Shown: one piece after another, positions 54,001 to 62,308 of the stretch | Layout of the letters: each line of letters opens with the position of its first letter | Numbering within the stretch: position 1 is the first letter of the stretch | From: Carboxylicivirga mesophila | Lineage (GTDB): Bacteria > Bacteroidota > Bacteroidia > Bacteroidales > Marinilabiliaceae | Direction of reading: 5' to 3' | DNA length: 64,000 nucleotides | Assembly (NCBI RefSeq): GCF_018271975.1 | Contig: NZ_JAGUCN010000015.1 | Coordinates: 1-64,000, forward strand | Made by a program: the position numbers and the translations under genes | Notes under the pieces: model-generated | What the model saw: only the letters and a program-made list of their open reading frames with translations | Told to the model about the DNA's origin: nothing | The model's database searches: none

Positions 54001-55133
54001 TGCAACTAACTCAGAATGCCGTTATTGAACACCAGCAACTGCTAATTAAGGTAAGCGACGATGGCATAGGTATCGACAGTGATACGCCCGAAGAAGTATT
54101 TAAACAATACAAACGCTTCAAGCAGGAGAATAAAGCAGTAGCCGGTACTGGCATTGGACTGGCCTTAACCAAATCGCTCGTCCAGCTGCACGGCGGAACA
54201 ATTTCTGTGGATTCTGCCAAAAACAAGGGCACCACCTTTACTGTGGCATTACCAGTCGTTAATTCAGGCATACAGCAGCATACTGATTTACCTGTCAATG
54301 AAACGTTTGTTGAGAAAGCGGAACCCACCACGCCTAAAAAGGCAACACCAGATAGTGAAGATAAACAAAAATATCACCTGCTTATTGTAGATGATAATCA
54401 GCAGGTAGTCGATTTTTTAACGTCGGTACTTCAAGAGCGCTACCGGGTTAAAAGTGCTAATAATGGGCAGCAAGCCTTTGAGTTGCTCAAAAAGCGAACT
54501 TTTGATCTCGTCATATCTGATGTAATGATGCCCGTAATGGATGGCATTGAATTATGTATGCAAATCAAATCTGACCTGCAAACGAGCCATATTCCGGTTA
54601 TTTTACTGACTGCCAAAACATCGGTTGAAAATAAAATAGAAGGCCTTAATACTGGTGCTGACGCCTATGTACCAAAACCTTTTAACCCGGAACTATTAAA
54701 AGCCTACATTGATAACTTACTAAAAAGCAGGGAGAAGCTAAAAGAGATTTTCACCGGCAATGCCATTATTTTACCATCTGAGATTACCAGTACGTCGGTA
54801 GATGAAACCTTTATTACAAAAGCCATTGATATTGTAAAAGCAAATATGGAAGATGAAAGCTTTGGCGTTGAGGAATTAGGTAATGAACTGGCTATGAGTC
54901 GCAGTAACCTTCACCGCAAAATAAAGGCATTAACCGGCAAATCAACCACTGACTTTATTAGAACTATCCGCCTGAAAGAAGCAGCTGCGAAACTTATAAG
55001 CAGTGATGATCAGATTAGTGAGATAGCCTATAAAGTAGGTTTTAATAGCAGCTCGTACTTTATTAAAAGCTTTAAAAAGGAATTTAATATGTCACCCGGA
55101 CAATATAAACAAGCTCATCAGCGTTGGAATTAG
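51060..55133 (+). CDS. Hybrid two-component system regulator (HTCS)
   Basis: A 1357-residue one-protein signalling system. Signal peptide (residues 1-20), periplasmic sensor of Reg_prop repeats forming two seven-bladed propellers (about 25-690; recurring IWVGT, MWVGT and IWIGT), a Y_Y_Y domain (about 700-785), one membrane helix (about 790-815), HisKA with NISHEFRTP and phospho-acceptor His849, GHKL ATPase (NLLSNAFKYG, DDGIGI, GTGIGLALTKS), a receiver with Asp1154 (ISDVMMP), and a C-terminal AraC-type DNA-binding domain (about 1255-1357; AYKVGFNSSSYFIKSFKKEF). HTCS proteins sense glycan fragments and activate polysaccharide-utilisation genes. The nearest candidates here are the SusCD pairs about 4 kb away. 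Confidence 0.96.
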   Translation: MLRLYIIATFLFVLLFSLKAQYSKYGFNGLDTENGLSNNSVNGILQDSRGYMWFSTYYGLNRYNGYDVKTYFSTTDKETSLTSNFITQLLEDNDGNIWVGTKFGLNKYDKDTESFTRYWADDEQPAALTNNQIGALLLDSRGQMWVGTMGGGLHYYHKQIDGFSCFSQNDTIDTYINTISAITEGYNGELWIGTYGNGLSMFNPKEHFFINFEFPTMQINSLLDDGSGSIWIATDNMGLYRFDKEMKVYERFDMKGSKVKTNLNIILSLTLDKDGTILAAVDGGGIISIDPIHKEVINNRNQNNAFEQLDTKAVFSVYIDSNGLYWVGTIGKGVRIINMDRNRFQHFTHQALNPQSISDNTILSLLEDSKGRIWVGTDGGGLNLFDVSNETFRSYNQLSSNLKSNVIKRIYEDDKQNIWLGTYGSGLAHLNETTNELITYNPSNIIDSEAVSISVWSITQQKKDKLWIGTLGNGLYEFDINQKSFIHLKDEYPELNEVMNDYILSLFVDSQKNLWIGTSNGIYVWLNNEKKYIRYLFDRINDSGVGKNAILSIKETSDGQIWIGSNGGGIFKIDPDNGDIVNLTINDGLAQEQVYDILEVDSQNIWFATHGGLTKYEIETGRIQNYDTRDGLLGSTFNSLLYSNNGKLMVGGVKGLNVFDPNVIKVNDNVPKVLLAELYINNTPVKAGEEDSPLSHNIADTKEIVLNHNQTNIGIEFVAINYFISEKNSYSYVLENTSEEWSKASSNRLVKYNNLKPGDYTFKVKAANNDGVWSNSETSLKIKVLAPWWKRWYAYVAYFLIIGGVMYAYIRYTVLWIDLRRKLEFEVMEREKIKELNQMRLQFFTNISHEFRTPLTLISGPLETLKSKLSLNSDDEKLFSIAHKNTNLLLRLINQVMDFRKVETGSMELNIKTGDIVSCIKEYGESFRYMAAERNMSFSIQSNIDQLNIQFDEDIIEKVIYNLLSNAFKYGKEQGHVSLNMQLTQNAVIEHQQLLIKVSDDGIGIDSDTPEEVFKQYKRFKQENKAVAGTGIGLALTKSLVQLHGGTISVDSAKNKGTTFTVALPVVNSGIQQHTDLPVNETFVEKAEPTTPKKATPDSEDKQKYHLLIVDDNQQVVDFLTSVLQERYRVKSANNGQQAFELLKKRTFDLVISDVMMPVMDGIELCMQIKSDLQTSHIPVILLTAKTSVENKIEGLNTGADAYVPKPFNPELLKAYIDNLLKSREKLKEIFTGNAIILPSEITSTSVDETFITKAIDIVKANMEDESFGVEELGNELAMSRSNLHRKIKALTGKSTTDFIRTIRLKEAAAKLISSDDQISEIAYKVGFNSSSYFIKSFKKEFNMSPGQYKQAHQRWN

Positions 55134-55233
55134 CGCTATAAAAATCTGTTAACAAATAAATGGTCCAATTTGTAACCTTGGCATATCATCTGCAGTAAAG
55201 CATACGGAATCATAAGGAAACACTATATTATTG

Positions 55234-56115
55234 ATGCATATATTCACAACTTGCATTTTCTTATCATTTGTTGGGTTGGTAAGCATAATGCCATTTAAAC
55301 TGCTTTACGGATTGTCCGATTTTGCAGCCCTGATAATGGGCAAAGTCATCAAGTATCGCCATAAAGTGATATTTGAGAACCTTCATCAGGCATTCCCTGA
55401 AAAGTCAAGTGGTGAGATTGAAACAATTGCCAGAGGATTTTACCGTAACCTTACCGACAACCTGTTGGAGAGCTTCAAAGCGTTTTCGATGAAACGTTCC
55501 TCAATAGTAAAACGGCATAAAATACTTAATCCTGAGTTGCTGGAATCACTGCTGAATAAATACGATGGCGTCATTGGTGTTACAGCCCATTATGCCAACT
55601 GGGAATGGGGCAGTCAATCTGGCAGCCTGCAATGCAACAACCAGTTTGCAGCCCTGTACAAACCTCTCAAGAACAAATACATTAACAAGATACTTAAGCG
55701 AAGCCGGGTAAAATGCGGCACCGAACTGGTGTCTATCTACGAAACATCTGAATTGTTTGAGAGATCTAAGAATAAAAAATGTGTTTACCTGATGGCGGCC
55801 GACCAGAGTCCGGCAAATGGTAAGCAACTTGATAATGCTTTCTGGTTTGATTTCTTCAATCGGCCAACAGCCTTCTTATACGGACCTGAGAAATATGCCA
55901 GAAAATATAATTACCCGGTGGCGTACATCGATATTCAGCGCGTTAAAAGAGGCTATTACGAAGTCACTCTATCAACACTTACCGAAACACCAAACAAGTT
56001 AAACGAAGGAGAAATTACGCGCCTATACAAAAACAAACTGGAGGAAGTAATTACAGCCAAGCCTCAGGATTGGTTGTGGTCACACCGCCGATGGAAACGT
56101 TCGCCAAAACAATAA
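55234..56115 (+). CDS. LpxL/HtrB-like lysophospholipid acyltransferase
   Basis: A 293-residue inner-membrane acyltransferase of the lipid A late-acyltransferase family (LPLAT). I start at ATG 55234; the codon before it is TTG. An N-terminal membrane segment (about 4-25) is followed by HYANWE (catalytic HxxxxE), AADQSP and AFWFDFFNRPTAFLYGPEKYA, and the C-terminal WLWSHRRWK typical of LpxL-like enzymes. It adds a secondary acyl chain to lipid A or to another lipid. It lies 100 bp after the hybrid regulator and 10 bp before the acyl-CoA synthetase, with which it likely forms an operon. Confidence 0.92.
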   Translation: MHIFTTCIFLSFVGLVSIMPFKLLYGLSDFAALIMGKVIKYRHKVIFENLHQAFPEKSSGEIETIARGFYRNLTDNLLESFKAFSMKRSSIVKRHKILNPELLESLLNKYDGVIGVTAHYANWEWGSQSGSLQCNNQFAALYKPLKNKYINKILKRSRVKCGTELVSIYETSELFERSKNKKCVYLMAADQSPANGKQLDNAFWFDFFNRPTAFLYGPEKYARKYNYPVAYIDIQRVKRGYYEVTLSTLTETPNKLNEGEITRLYKNKLEEVITAKPQDWLWSHRRWKRSPKQ

Positions 56116-56125
56116 ATATATCGCC

Positions 56126-57898
56126 ATGCAGGAAAACACAATTGCCAGAATGCTCCGCAACAGAGCTGACAAATACACCAAGCGTGAAGTATTTCGTTAT
56201 AAAAGAGATGAGTCTTACCAATCTATATCCTGGCTAACATTTAAAGAGCAATCCGAACAGATTGCTAAGTTCCTTCTAAGCAAAAACTCAACAACAGGTA
56301 GCAATATTGGCATATACAGTCAAAACAGACCACAATGGACCATTAGCGACTTAGCCATACTCTCCATCAGGTCAGTGGTGGTTCCGCTCTACCCCACTGC
56401 AACTTTTGAGCAGTTAAAATACATCATTGACGAAACAGAGATGGAAATCCTGTTTGTGGGTGATGATGAGCAACTGGTGAATGCACAAAAAGCGTTAGAT
56501 GAAACCAGCAGTTTAAAGTACGTGGTTACTTTTAACTGCAGCGTCAATAATGATGAACGCATATTTACTTTTGAACAAATCCTAGAAGCGAATTGTGAAG
56601 AGCAGGCTACTCCACTTAATCGTCACTTAGAAGAAGGCCAAGCTGATGATTTGGCAACAATCATTTATACTTCGGGTACAACAGGTGAGCCCAAAGGCGC
56701 AATGTTGCACCACAGCCATTTTATGCACGCTTTTAAAATACATGATCAAAGACTTAGCTTATCTGAGAGCGATGTGTCAATGTGCTTTTTGCCCCTTAGC
56801 CATGTATTTGAGCGCACCTGGACCTACTACCTGCTTCACTGTGGCGGAACCAATGTCTATAACGTCAATCCTAAGGCTATAATAGAAGAATTACCAAAGG
56901 CCAGTCCAACAGTTATGTGTGTGGTACCTCGCTTTTTTGAGAAAACATATGATGCCATCCAACAAACGGCCGACAAATGGCCTCAATGGCAAAAAAACGT
57001 ATTTAACTGGGCTGTTAAAACCGGGCAGTCGTACATTGAGTATGAGAAAGACAATCGACCAGCGCCAATCAGCCTGTCTGTCAAAAGGCGAATTGCCAAT
57101 GCGTTGGTATACAAAAAAATCAAACAGGTATTTGGCGGCAATATCCGCTTTATGCCTTGTGCCGGTTCTGCATTAAATAACTTTCTGTTGCGCTTTTTCC
57201 ATAGCATAGGCTTACACATCTGCTATGGGTATGGCACTACAGAAACAACAGCCACCGTTTCGTGTATGCCCAATCAGAACTACGATTTTGATTATACAGG
57301 AGATATCATGCCCGATATTGAAGTGAAAATCAATGAAGAGAACATGATACTGGTAAAAGGGGAAACAGTATTCTCGGGTTATTACAAGAAACCAGAACAA
57401 ACTGCAGAAGTGCTAAAAGATGGCTGGTATTATACGGGCGATCAGGGCTCTATTCCGCAACCGGGCAAGTTGCATATGACCGAGCGCATCAAGGACATCA
57501 TAAAAACGTCTACTGGCAAGTATATTTCGCCACAGAAAATAGAATTGGAGCTCTCTAAAAGTAAGTTTATTGAGCAAATATGCATTATAGGAGACAACCG
57601 CAAATACCTTACTGCGCTTATCGTGCCTACCTATCCGGCTATTGAAAAACTGGCTAACTCTGAGAATATTAAAGCTGAGAATATGGCTGTTTTACTCAAA
57701 GAGCCATTTATCTACAAACTCATTGAAAAGGAAATAGCCAAATGCCAGACCCACTTACCAAGGCACGAGCATGTGATTAAGTTTCATTTACTTCCCGAAC
57801 CTTTCAGCATCGACAATTCGATGCTTACCAACTCATTAAAAGTTCGAAGAAAGCAGGTAAACCAGATTTATAGCGATACGATTGAAGCGATGTATTGA
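56126..57898 (+). CDS. Long-chain acyl-CoA synthetase (AMP-forming)
   Basis: A 590-residue ANL-superfamily enzyme that activates fatty acids to acyl-CoA or an acyl adenylate. It has the AMP-binding P-loop YTSGTTGEPKG, HVFERTW, the substrate-site GYGTTETTA, the hinge GDQGSI and the C-terminal lysine region KTSTGKYISPQKIE. It resembles the bacterial and plant-type long-chain synthetases of about 590-600 residues. Pairing with an acyltransferase suggests supply of activated acyl groups for membrane or surface lipid acylation; alternatively it simply recycles free fatty acids. No beta-oxidation genes are nearby. Confidence 0.93.
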   Translation: MQENTIARMLRNRADKYTKREVFRYKRDESYQSISWLTFKEQSEQIAKFLLSKNSTTGSNIGIYSQNRPQWTISDLAILSIRSVVVPLYPTATFEQLKYIIDETEMEILFVGDDEQLVNAQKALDETSSLKYVVTFNCSVNNDERIFTFEQILEANCEEQATPLNRHLEEGQADDLATIIYTSGTTGEPKGAMLHHSHFMHAFKIHDQRLSLSESDVSMCFLPLSHVFERTWTYYLLHCGGTNVYNVNPKAIIEELPKASPTVMCVVPRFFEKTYDAIQQTADKWPQWQKNVFNWAVKTGQSYIEYEKDNRPAPISLSVKRRIANALVYKKIKQVFGGNIRFMPCAGSALNNFLLRFFHSIGLHICYGYGTTETTATVSCMPNQNYDFDYTGDIMPDIEVKINEENMILVKGETVFSGYYKKPEQTAEVLKDGWYYTGDQGSIPQPGKLHMTERIKDIIKTSTGKYISPQKIELELSKSKFIEQICIIGDNRKYLTALIVPTYPAIEKLANSENIKAENMAVLLKEPFIYKLIEKEIAKCQTHLPRHEHVIKFHLLPEPFSIDNSMLTNSLKVRRKQVNQIYSDTIEAMY

Positions 57899-58239
57899 TG
57901 GACAGCAATAGCAGTAAAAAATCATTTCTCAACTCAAGCCGTTGGGGCTTCACCTTTTTGCCTCCAGCTCAAAAAGGTGAGAAAAAAGCCGCCGACTAAA
58001 GTACTTGTTTACCCATTAGGGCAACGCTTCTGGAAAAATTTAAAGATGTACAGCATGGAATCAAATTTTTCCTTTCTTCGCTTTTGCCAATAGGTCCCAA
58101 ACGGCGTTACTTATGTCGGAAAAACATAGTCAAAAAACATGTTACCAAAAATGCATTTACCTTATGCATTAATGGGCACTAACTGTCAAAGTTTAGGAGA
58201 GATGAATGCAATACACTAAAACCGTATTGCCTCATCTTA
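57899..58239. other. Intergenic region with stacked hairpins
   Basis: No gene. It contains inverted repeats TCACCTTTTTG/CAAAAAGGTGA (57950-57980), GGAAAAATTT/AAATTTTTCC (58032-58072), AATGCAT/ATGCATT (58152-58174, approximate) and GCAATAC/GTATTGC (58208-58230). The last may help end transcription of the helicase gene but has no T-run. See the finding on repeat-like elements. Confidence 0.5.
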
Positions 58240-61200
58240 TTACCCCAATAAATCCTTGATATCGTCGATGGTAAGGTTCTTCATGATGGCCTCATCCGTT
58301 TGAACGATATCGCCGGCTACTTTCTTTTTACGTTCCTGCAGCTTCAATATCTTTTCTTCAACTGTATCGCGACAAATCATGCGATAAGCAAACACTTTCT
58401 TATCCTGGCCAATGCGATAACAACGGTCAATGGCCTGATTTTCCACCGCCGGGTTCCACCACGGATCGATAATATACACATAGTCAGCAGCCGTCAGGTT
58501 AAGACCTGTTCCACCAGCCTTGAGACTAATCAGGAATACACGCAACTCATCATTCGTCTGAAAGTTATTGACCGATTGTTCGCGCTGCTTAGTTGAGCTT
58601 TTACCATCTAGGTATTCAAAATCAATACTTCGTCGGCTCAGTTCATCTTTAATTAATCCCAGCATCTTCACAAACTGTGAGAAGATGAGGATTTTATGAT
58701 TCGCTGTCTTATCGGTGATGTGCTGCACAATCTCTTTAATTTTAACCGATTCAGTCACATCAAAATTGCTACCTTTCACCAGCTGCGGCGAGTCGCAAAT
58801 CTGACGCAAGCGGGTTAAAGCTTCGAGCACCATCAGCTTACTTTTGCCAATGCCCTCGTCCTCCACTTTACCAATCAGTTGGTCACGAAACTGATTGCGA
58901 TAGGCATCATACACCTTACGCTGAGCAGTATCCATTTCACAAAAGATAACATCCTCTGTTTTAGGTGGCAGCTCTGAAGCCACTTTCTCTTTGGTACGGC
59001 GCAACACAAACGGATTAATCAGCTTCTGCAGCTCATTACCTATCAACTCATCACCATCTTTATCAATGGCATTGGCAAAACCTTCCTTAAACCCAGAAAC
59101 AGACCCCAGAAATCCGCGGTTAACAAAACTCATTTGTGCGTATAAATCAAAGGTACTGTTCTCAATTGGCGTACCTGTCATAGCCAATCGACCTTTGGCT
59201 TTTAGCAGACTGGCTGCTTTAAACCTTCTTGATGCCGGGTTTTTGATAGCCTGCGATTCATCCAGCACTATATAATTGAACTGATAGTCTTTCAGTAGCT
59301 CAATATCGCGCAGTAAAATACCATAGCTCGTGAATACTATGTCATAATCGTCAAACAAGCGGGTATCATTCACCCTGTCGACACCGTAATGATAGTATGC
59401 CCGAAGTTTTGGCGCAAACTTACGTATTTCATTCTCCCAGTTGAACAGCAGCGTAGTAGGCACAATAATGAGGTTAGTAGTTGAATCGCGTTCCACCACC
59501 TGCTGCAGGAACGTAAGCACCTGCAAGGTTTTTCCCAATCCCATATCATCGGCCAGGATGCCGCCCCACTGCATCTCGTGCAGGAAATTAAGCCAGTTAA
59601 CGCCTTCTTTCTGATAATGGCGCAGCTCAGCACTAATGGATGAAGGCACCTCGGTAGCTTCAATTTGTGTAAAGGCGGCCAGGCGTCGGCGCTTCTCGGC
59701 CAGTTCTTCCACAACGGCAGCATCCTCTATGTTATCAAACAGTTCATCAATTATAGAAAAACGTAACTTCGAAACCGATAACTGCTCCCCATTCACTTCT
59801 CCATGCCTGAAGTATCGCTCGAAACGATGAAACCATTCAGAGGGAAGCACACCCACTGAACCATCGGCTAACTGAATAAAGCGCTGTTTATTCATCACCG
59901 CCTTACGAATCTCACTTAGCTTCACCACATTGTCGCCAAAACTCACATTAATTTGAATATCAAACCAATCCTGACCCGAGCTGATGGTCGTCGAAATCTT
60001 CCCCTTATGCGGCGAGTATTTGAAGCTCTTAAGCTCTTTCAGGCCATACACCTCTATATTGTTGTGCTGCAGTGCATCAAAAAAACGATAGAACCACATA
60101 TCGTGACTAAACTCGTTATAGTGTAGATGAAAGACTTTACTGCTCTTTTGTGCTTCAAACTTAGGATGAAGTGTAGATAGTTGTTCTGCAAAATCATCCT
60201 CAAGTTCAAAGTTGCGCTTGTACTGTATGGTTTTATCATCCTCCTCAATAAGGATGTTTCCATTGGTAGTGAGTTTAACCGATACCCCATGATGATACTC
60301 CACCTGAGGGGTGATAATGAGGTGATGATCGCGTTCTGACAAGAAGACTTGCTTCTTTTTAAAATCCAGCTCTGCCGTTTCAAGGGCATAAATCCCCTTA
60401 TCAAACTCCATATCGAAGCTATGTGCCAATGGTTTTATCACTTGCTCAAAGAACAGGTCTTTATGCGTCTTCACCATCTTAATGGGCTCATTGTGCTCAA
60501 CAATCAGCTTAGCCACGCGGTAATCCTTCGTAACATAATAGGCGCCGTCAATCACATAAATAAATTGCCCCGATTGCTCCGTATTAATGTTATCAATTGT
60601 TAACGTTCGGTCACCAATTCGCAGCTTAGGATTCAGGTACACAAATGTGTCATCCTCTTTCACCTCGTAAAAAGCATCAATAGGCTCTGCGGCAATCTCA
60701 ATCGGCTCCAAATCGGCACGGCGCAGCTTATAATTATTCGATGGGTTAATGTACACATGCTTTTCTTGTGCCAGTAACTCCATTATTCGCTTATGCACAA
60801 TGAATAAATCAGATGCTTTGCTGGGCGCATTACATTCATCAATCAGCTCCAGCAATTCTTTCTGATGCCCGCTGACTGTTAGCAAATACTCTTCGTGCAT
60901 GCCATCATACTCGGCAATGTGTGAACTTAAGGCATCGCGCTTTTTATTGGGTTTACCAATGATGGGCGTCAGCTCAATAACGTAGTTGTCGCTGAAATAG
61001 GTCTTAGTGGTACGCAACTCCAGTACAAAGCCCATTTCGCGCTCCTGCTTCTGCACTTCCTCCTGTGTTTCCAGATGGAATGTCTCTACATCAATCTCGT
61101 GTAATATCTGATCCACTATGTGCTTTTCATCTGGCTGCACCGGTATTAGTCCTTTGGCAAAATCAGTTTGCTTAGCCACCAAGCCCAGCTTTTCATCAAA

Positions 61201-61968
61201 ACCTATGGTAAAATAGGTATCGAAGCGGCCGGAGGTTATTCCATGCTTCTGAAGCGTTTCGGTTTTCACCCCTTCCAGGCTGTTTTTAAAGACTCTTTTG
61301 AGAATATCCGGACTGGCAGAACGCGCAAACTTAAGCAAGCAAACCACCTCTGGTTCGGTGAGCGATTGCAAGTTAGTCTTCTCTTCAGGTGAAATGTACA
61401 CCTTATCGTCGATATAGCTAAAAACAAGTCTGGCGTGTTTTTTAAAGTTCTGATCCAACTCAACTATCAGCTTATTGTCGCGCACAATCAGCTCAGATAT
61501 ATAGCTTACCTGGTAGCTATACGACACAGCACTCAGCACCGAGTAGGTGGTATTCTCCTTCACAAATGACTCAGTGATACGCTCAAATGATGGCAATTCA
61601 AAGCCTAATACCGAACGCCCCGAAACAGCACGCTGGCTGGATTGCTCTTCGCGCTTTTCAAAGCCCATCTGAATATTGCCATCTATATCGGCTATAAACA
61701 GAAGAGCAGCAATCGTGTGCACACAAAAGCGCCCGCCAATATACGAGCAATTACACATGGTTTCTATCTGGCGCTGATTCAGGTTACGAATCTGCACCTT
61801 GTGCATTTTTGTATCCTTCACCGAAAAAATCCAGTTATCCAGTGCTTTCTGGTACAGTTGCAGCGATACTTTTCCTTCTTTATATAGGTTGGTACCTGCA
61901 CTGCTTATATCATTTGATGTATAAAAGTCTATTGCATCACTGATGTAGTCTCTCACGCTTTCCGCCAT
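58240..61968 (-). CDS. SWIM-domain SNF2-family helicase
   Basis: A 1242-residue Swi2/Snf2-type ATPase. A SWIM zinc finger lies at the N-terminus (CxCx7CxH: C72, C74, C82, H84). A long region without a named domain (about 100-760) follows, then the SNF2 ATPase core with DDMGLGKT (about residue 805), IIVPTTLLFNWENEI, VLDESQAIKN (DESQ instead of DEAH) and MTGTPIENS. The second RecA lobe has ILIFSQFVKML, FLISLKAGGTGLNLTAADYV and AIDRCYRIGQ. Bacterial members act on DNA-protein or RNA-polymerase complexes; the exact target is unknown. It stands alone, with a -7 box TATTTTTG at 62001-62008. Confidence 0.93.
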   Translation of the reverse strand: MAESVRDYISDAIDFYTSNDISSAGTNLYKEGKVSLQLYQKALDNWIFSVKDTKMHKVQIRNLNQRQIETMCNCSYIGGRFCVHTIAALLFIADIDGNIQMGFEKREEQSSQRAVSGRSVLGFELPSFERITESFVKENTTYSVLSAVSYSYQVSYISELIVRDNKLIVELDQNFKKHARLVFSYIDDKVYISPEEKTNLQSLTEPEVVCLLKFARSASPDILKRVFKNSLEGVKTETLQKHGITSGRFDTYFTIGFDEKLGLVAKQTDFAKGLIPVQPDEKHIVDQILHEIDVETFHLETQEEVQKQEREMGFVLELRTTKTYFSDNYVIELTPIIGKPNKKRDALSSHIAEYDGMHEEYLLTVSGHQKELLELIDECNAPSKASDLFIVHKRIMELLAQEKHVYINPSNNYKLRRADLEPIEIAAEPIDAFYEVKEDDTFVYLNPKLRIGDRTLTIDNINTEQSGQFIYVIDGAYYVTKDYRVAKLIVEHNEPIKMVKTHKDLFFEQVIKPLAHSFDMEFDKGIYALETAELDFKKKQVFLSERDHHLIITPQVEYHHGVSVKLTTNGNILIEEDDKTIQYKRNFELEDDFAEQLSTLHPKFEAQKSSKVFHLHYNEFSHDMWFYRFFDALQHNNIEVYGLKELKSFKYSPHKGKISTTISSGQDWFDIQINVSFGDNVVKLSEIRKAVMNKQRFIQLADGSVGVLPSEWFHRFERYFRHGEVNGEQLSVSKLRFSIIDELFDNIEDAAVVEELAEKRRRLAAFTQIEATEVPSSISAELRHYQKEGVNWLNFLHEMQWGGILADDMGLGKTLQVLTFLQQVVERDSTTNLIIVPTTLLFNWENEIRKFAPKLRAYYHYGVDRVNDTRLFDDYDIVFTSYGILLRDIELLKDYQFNYIVLDESQAIKNPASRRFKAASLLKAKGRLAMTGTPIENSTFDLYAQMSFVNRGFLGSVSGFKEGFANAIDKDGDELIGNELQKLINPFVLRRTKEKVASELPPKTEDVIFCEMDTAQRKVYDAYRNQFRDQLIGKVEDEGIGKSKLMVLEALTRLRQICDSPQLVKGSNFDVTESVKIKEIVQHITDKTANHKILIFSQFVKMLGLIKDELSRRSIDFEYLDGKSSTKQREQSVNNFQTNDELRVFLISLKAGGTGLNLTAADYVYIIDPWWNPAVENQAIDRCYRIGQDKKVFAYRMICRDTVEEKILKLQERKKKVAGDIVQTDEAIMKNLTIDDIKDLLG

Positions 61969-62243
61969 AATCCTTTTTCAATTTGAAAAGTGCTAATCCG
62001 CAAAAATACGAACAGTAAAGCAAATATCAGCAATGAAAAATGGGGTATTTCATTGCTGAAAACATATCTAACTGAAGCTCTGAGTATAAAAAAACAACAC
62101 ACGCCTGTACTAGAAATGAATCAATACTGCCCTTACGTTGATATGTTCAGGCAATTTTTTGTAGTAACTATAAACAACATATAGGAACTAGTCCGTTTTG
62201 GAACTCACAAACAGGTATCATTTTTAGCTATAGAAAAGAAAAA
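61969..62243. other. Intergenic region between the SNF2 helicase and purL
   Basis: It holds the helicase promoter (-7 box TATTTTTG at 62001-62008, TTG at 62031-62033 on the minus strand, spacing 22 nt). The remaining 180 bp show no gene that I can support. Confidence 0.5.
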
Positions 62244-62274
62244 AACCTGTCAGGCTTTAAAATCCTGACAGGTT
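62244..62274 (-). terminator. Terminator of purL
   Basis: A perfect 11-bp stem (AACCTGTCAGG with CCTGACAGGTT), 9-nt loop and a TTTTTTT tail on the minus strand, 35 bp after the purL stop. Confidence 0.95.
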
Positions 62275-62308
62275 CACTATAAAACACTATATTTTAGTTC
62301 TATTTACC

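Noticed and set aside
61990-62184. 64-codon plus-strand frame between the helicase and purL
   Set aside because: It overlaps the helicase promoter, has ordinary AT-driven composition and no recognisable signal or domain.
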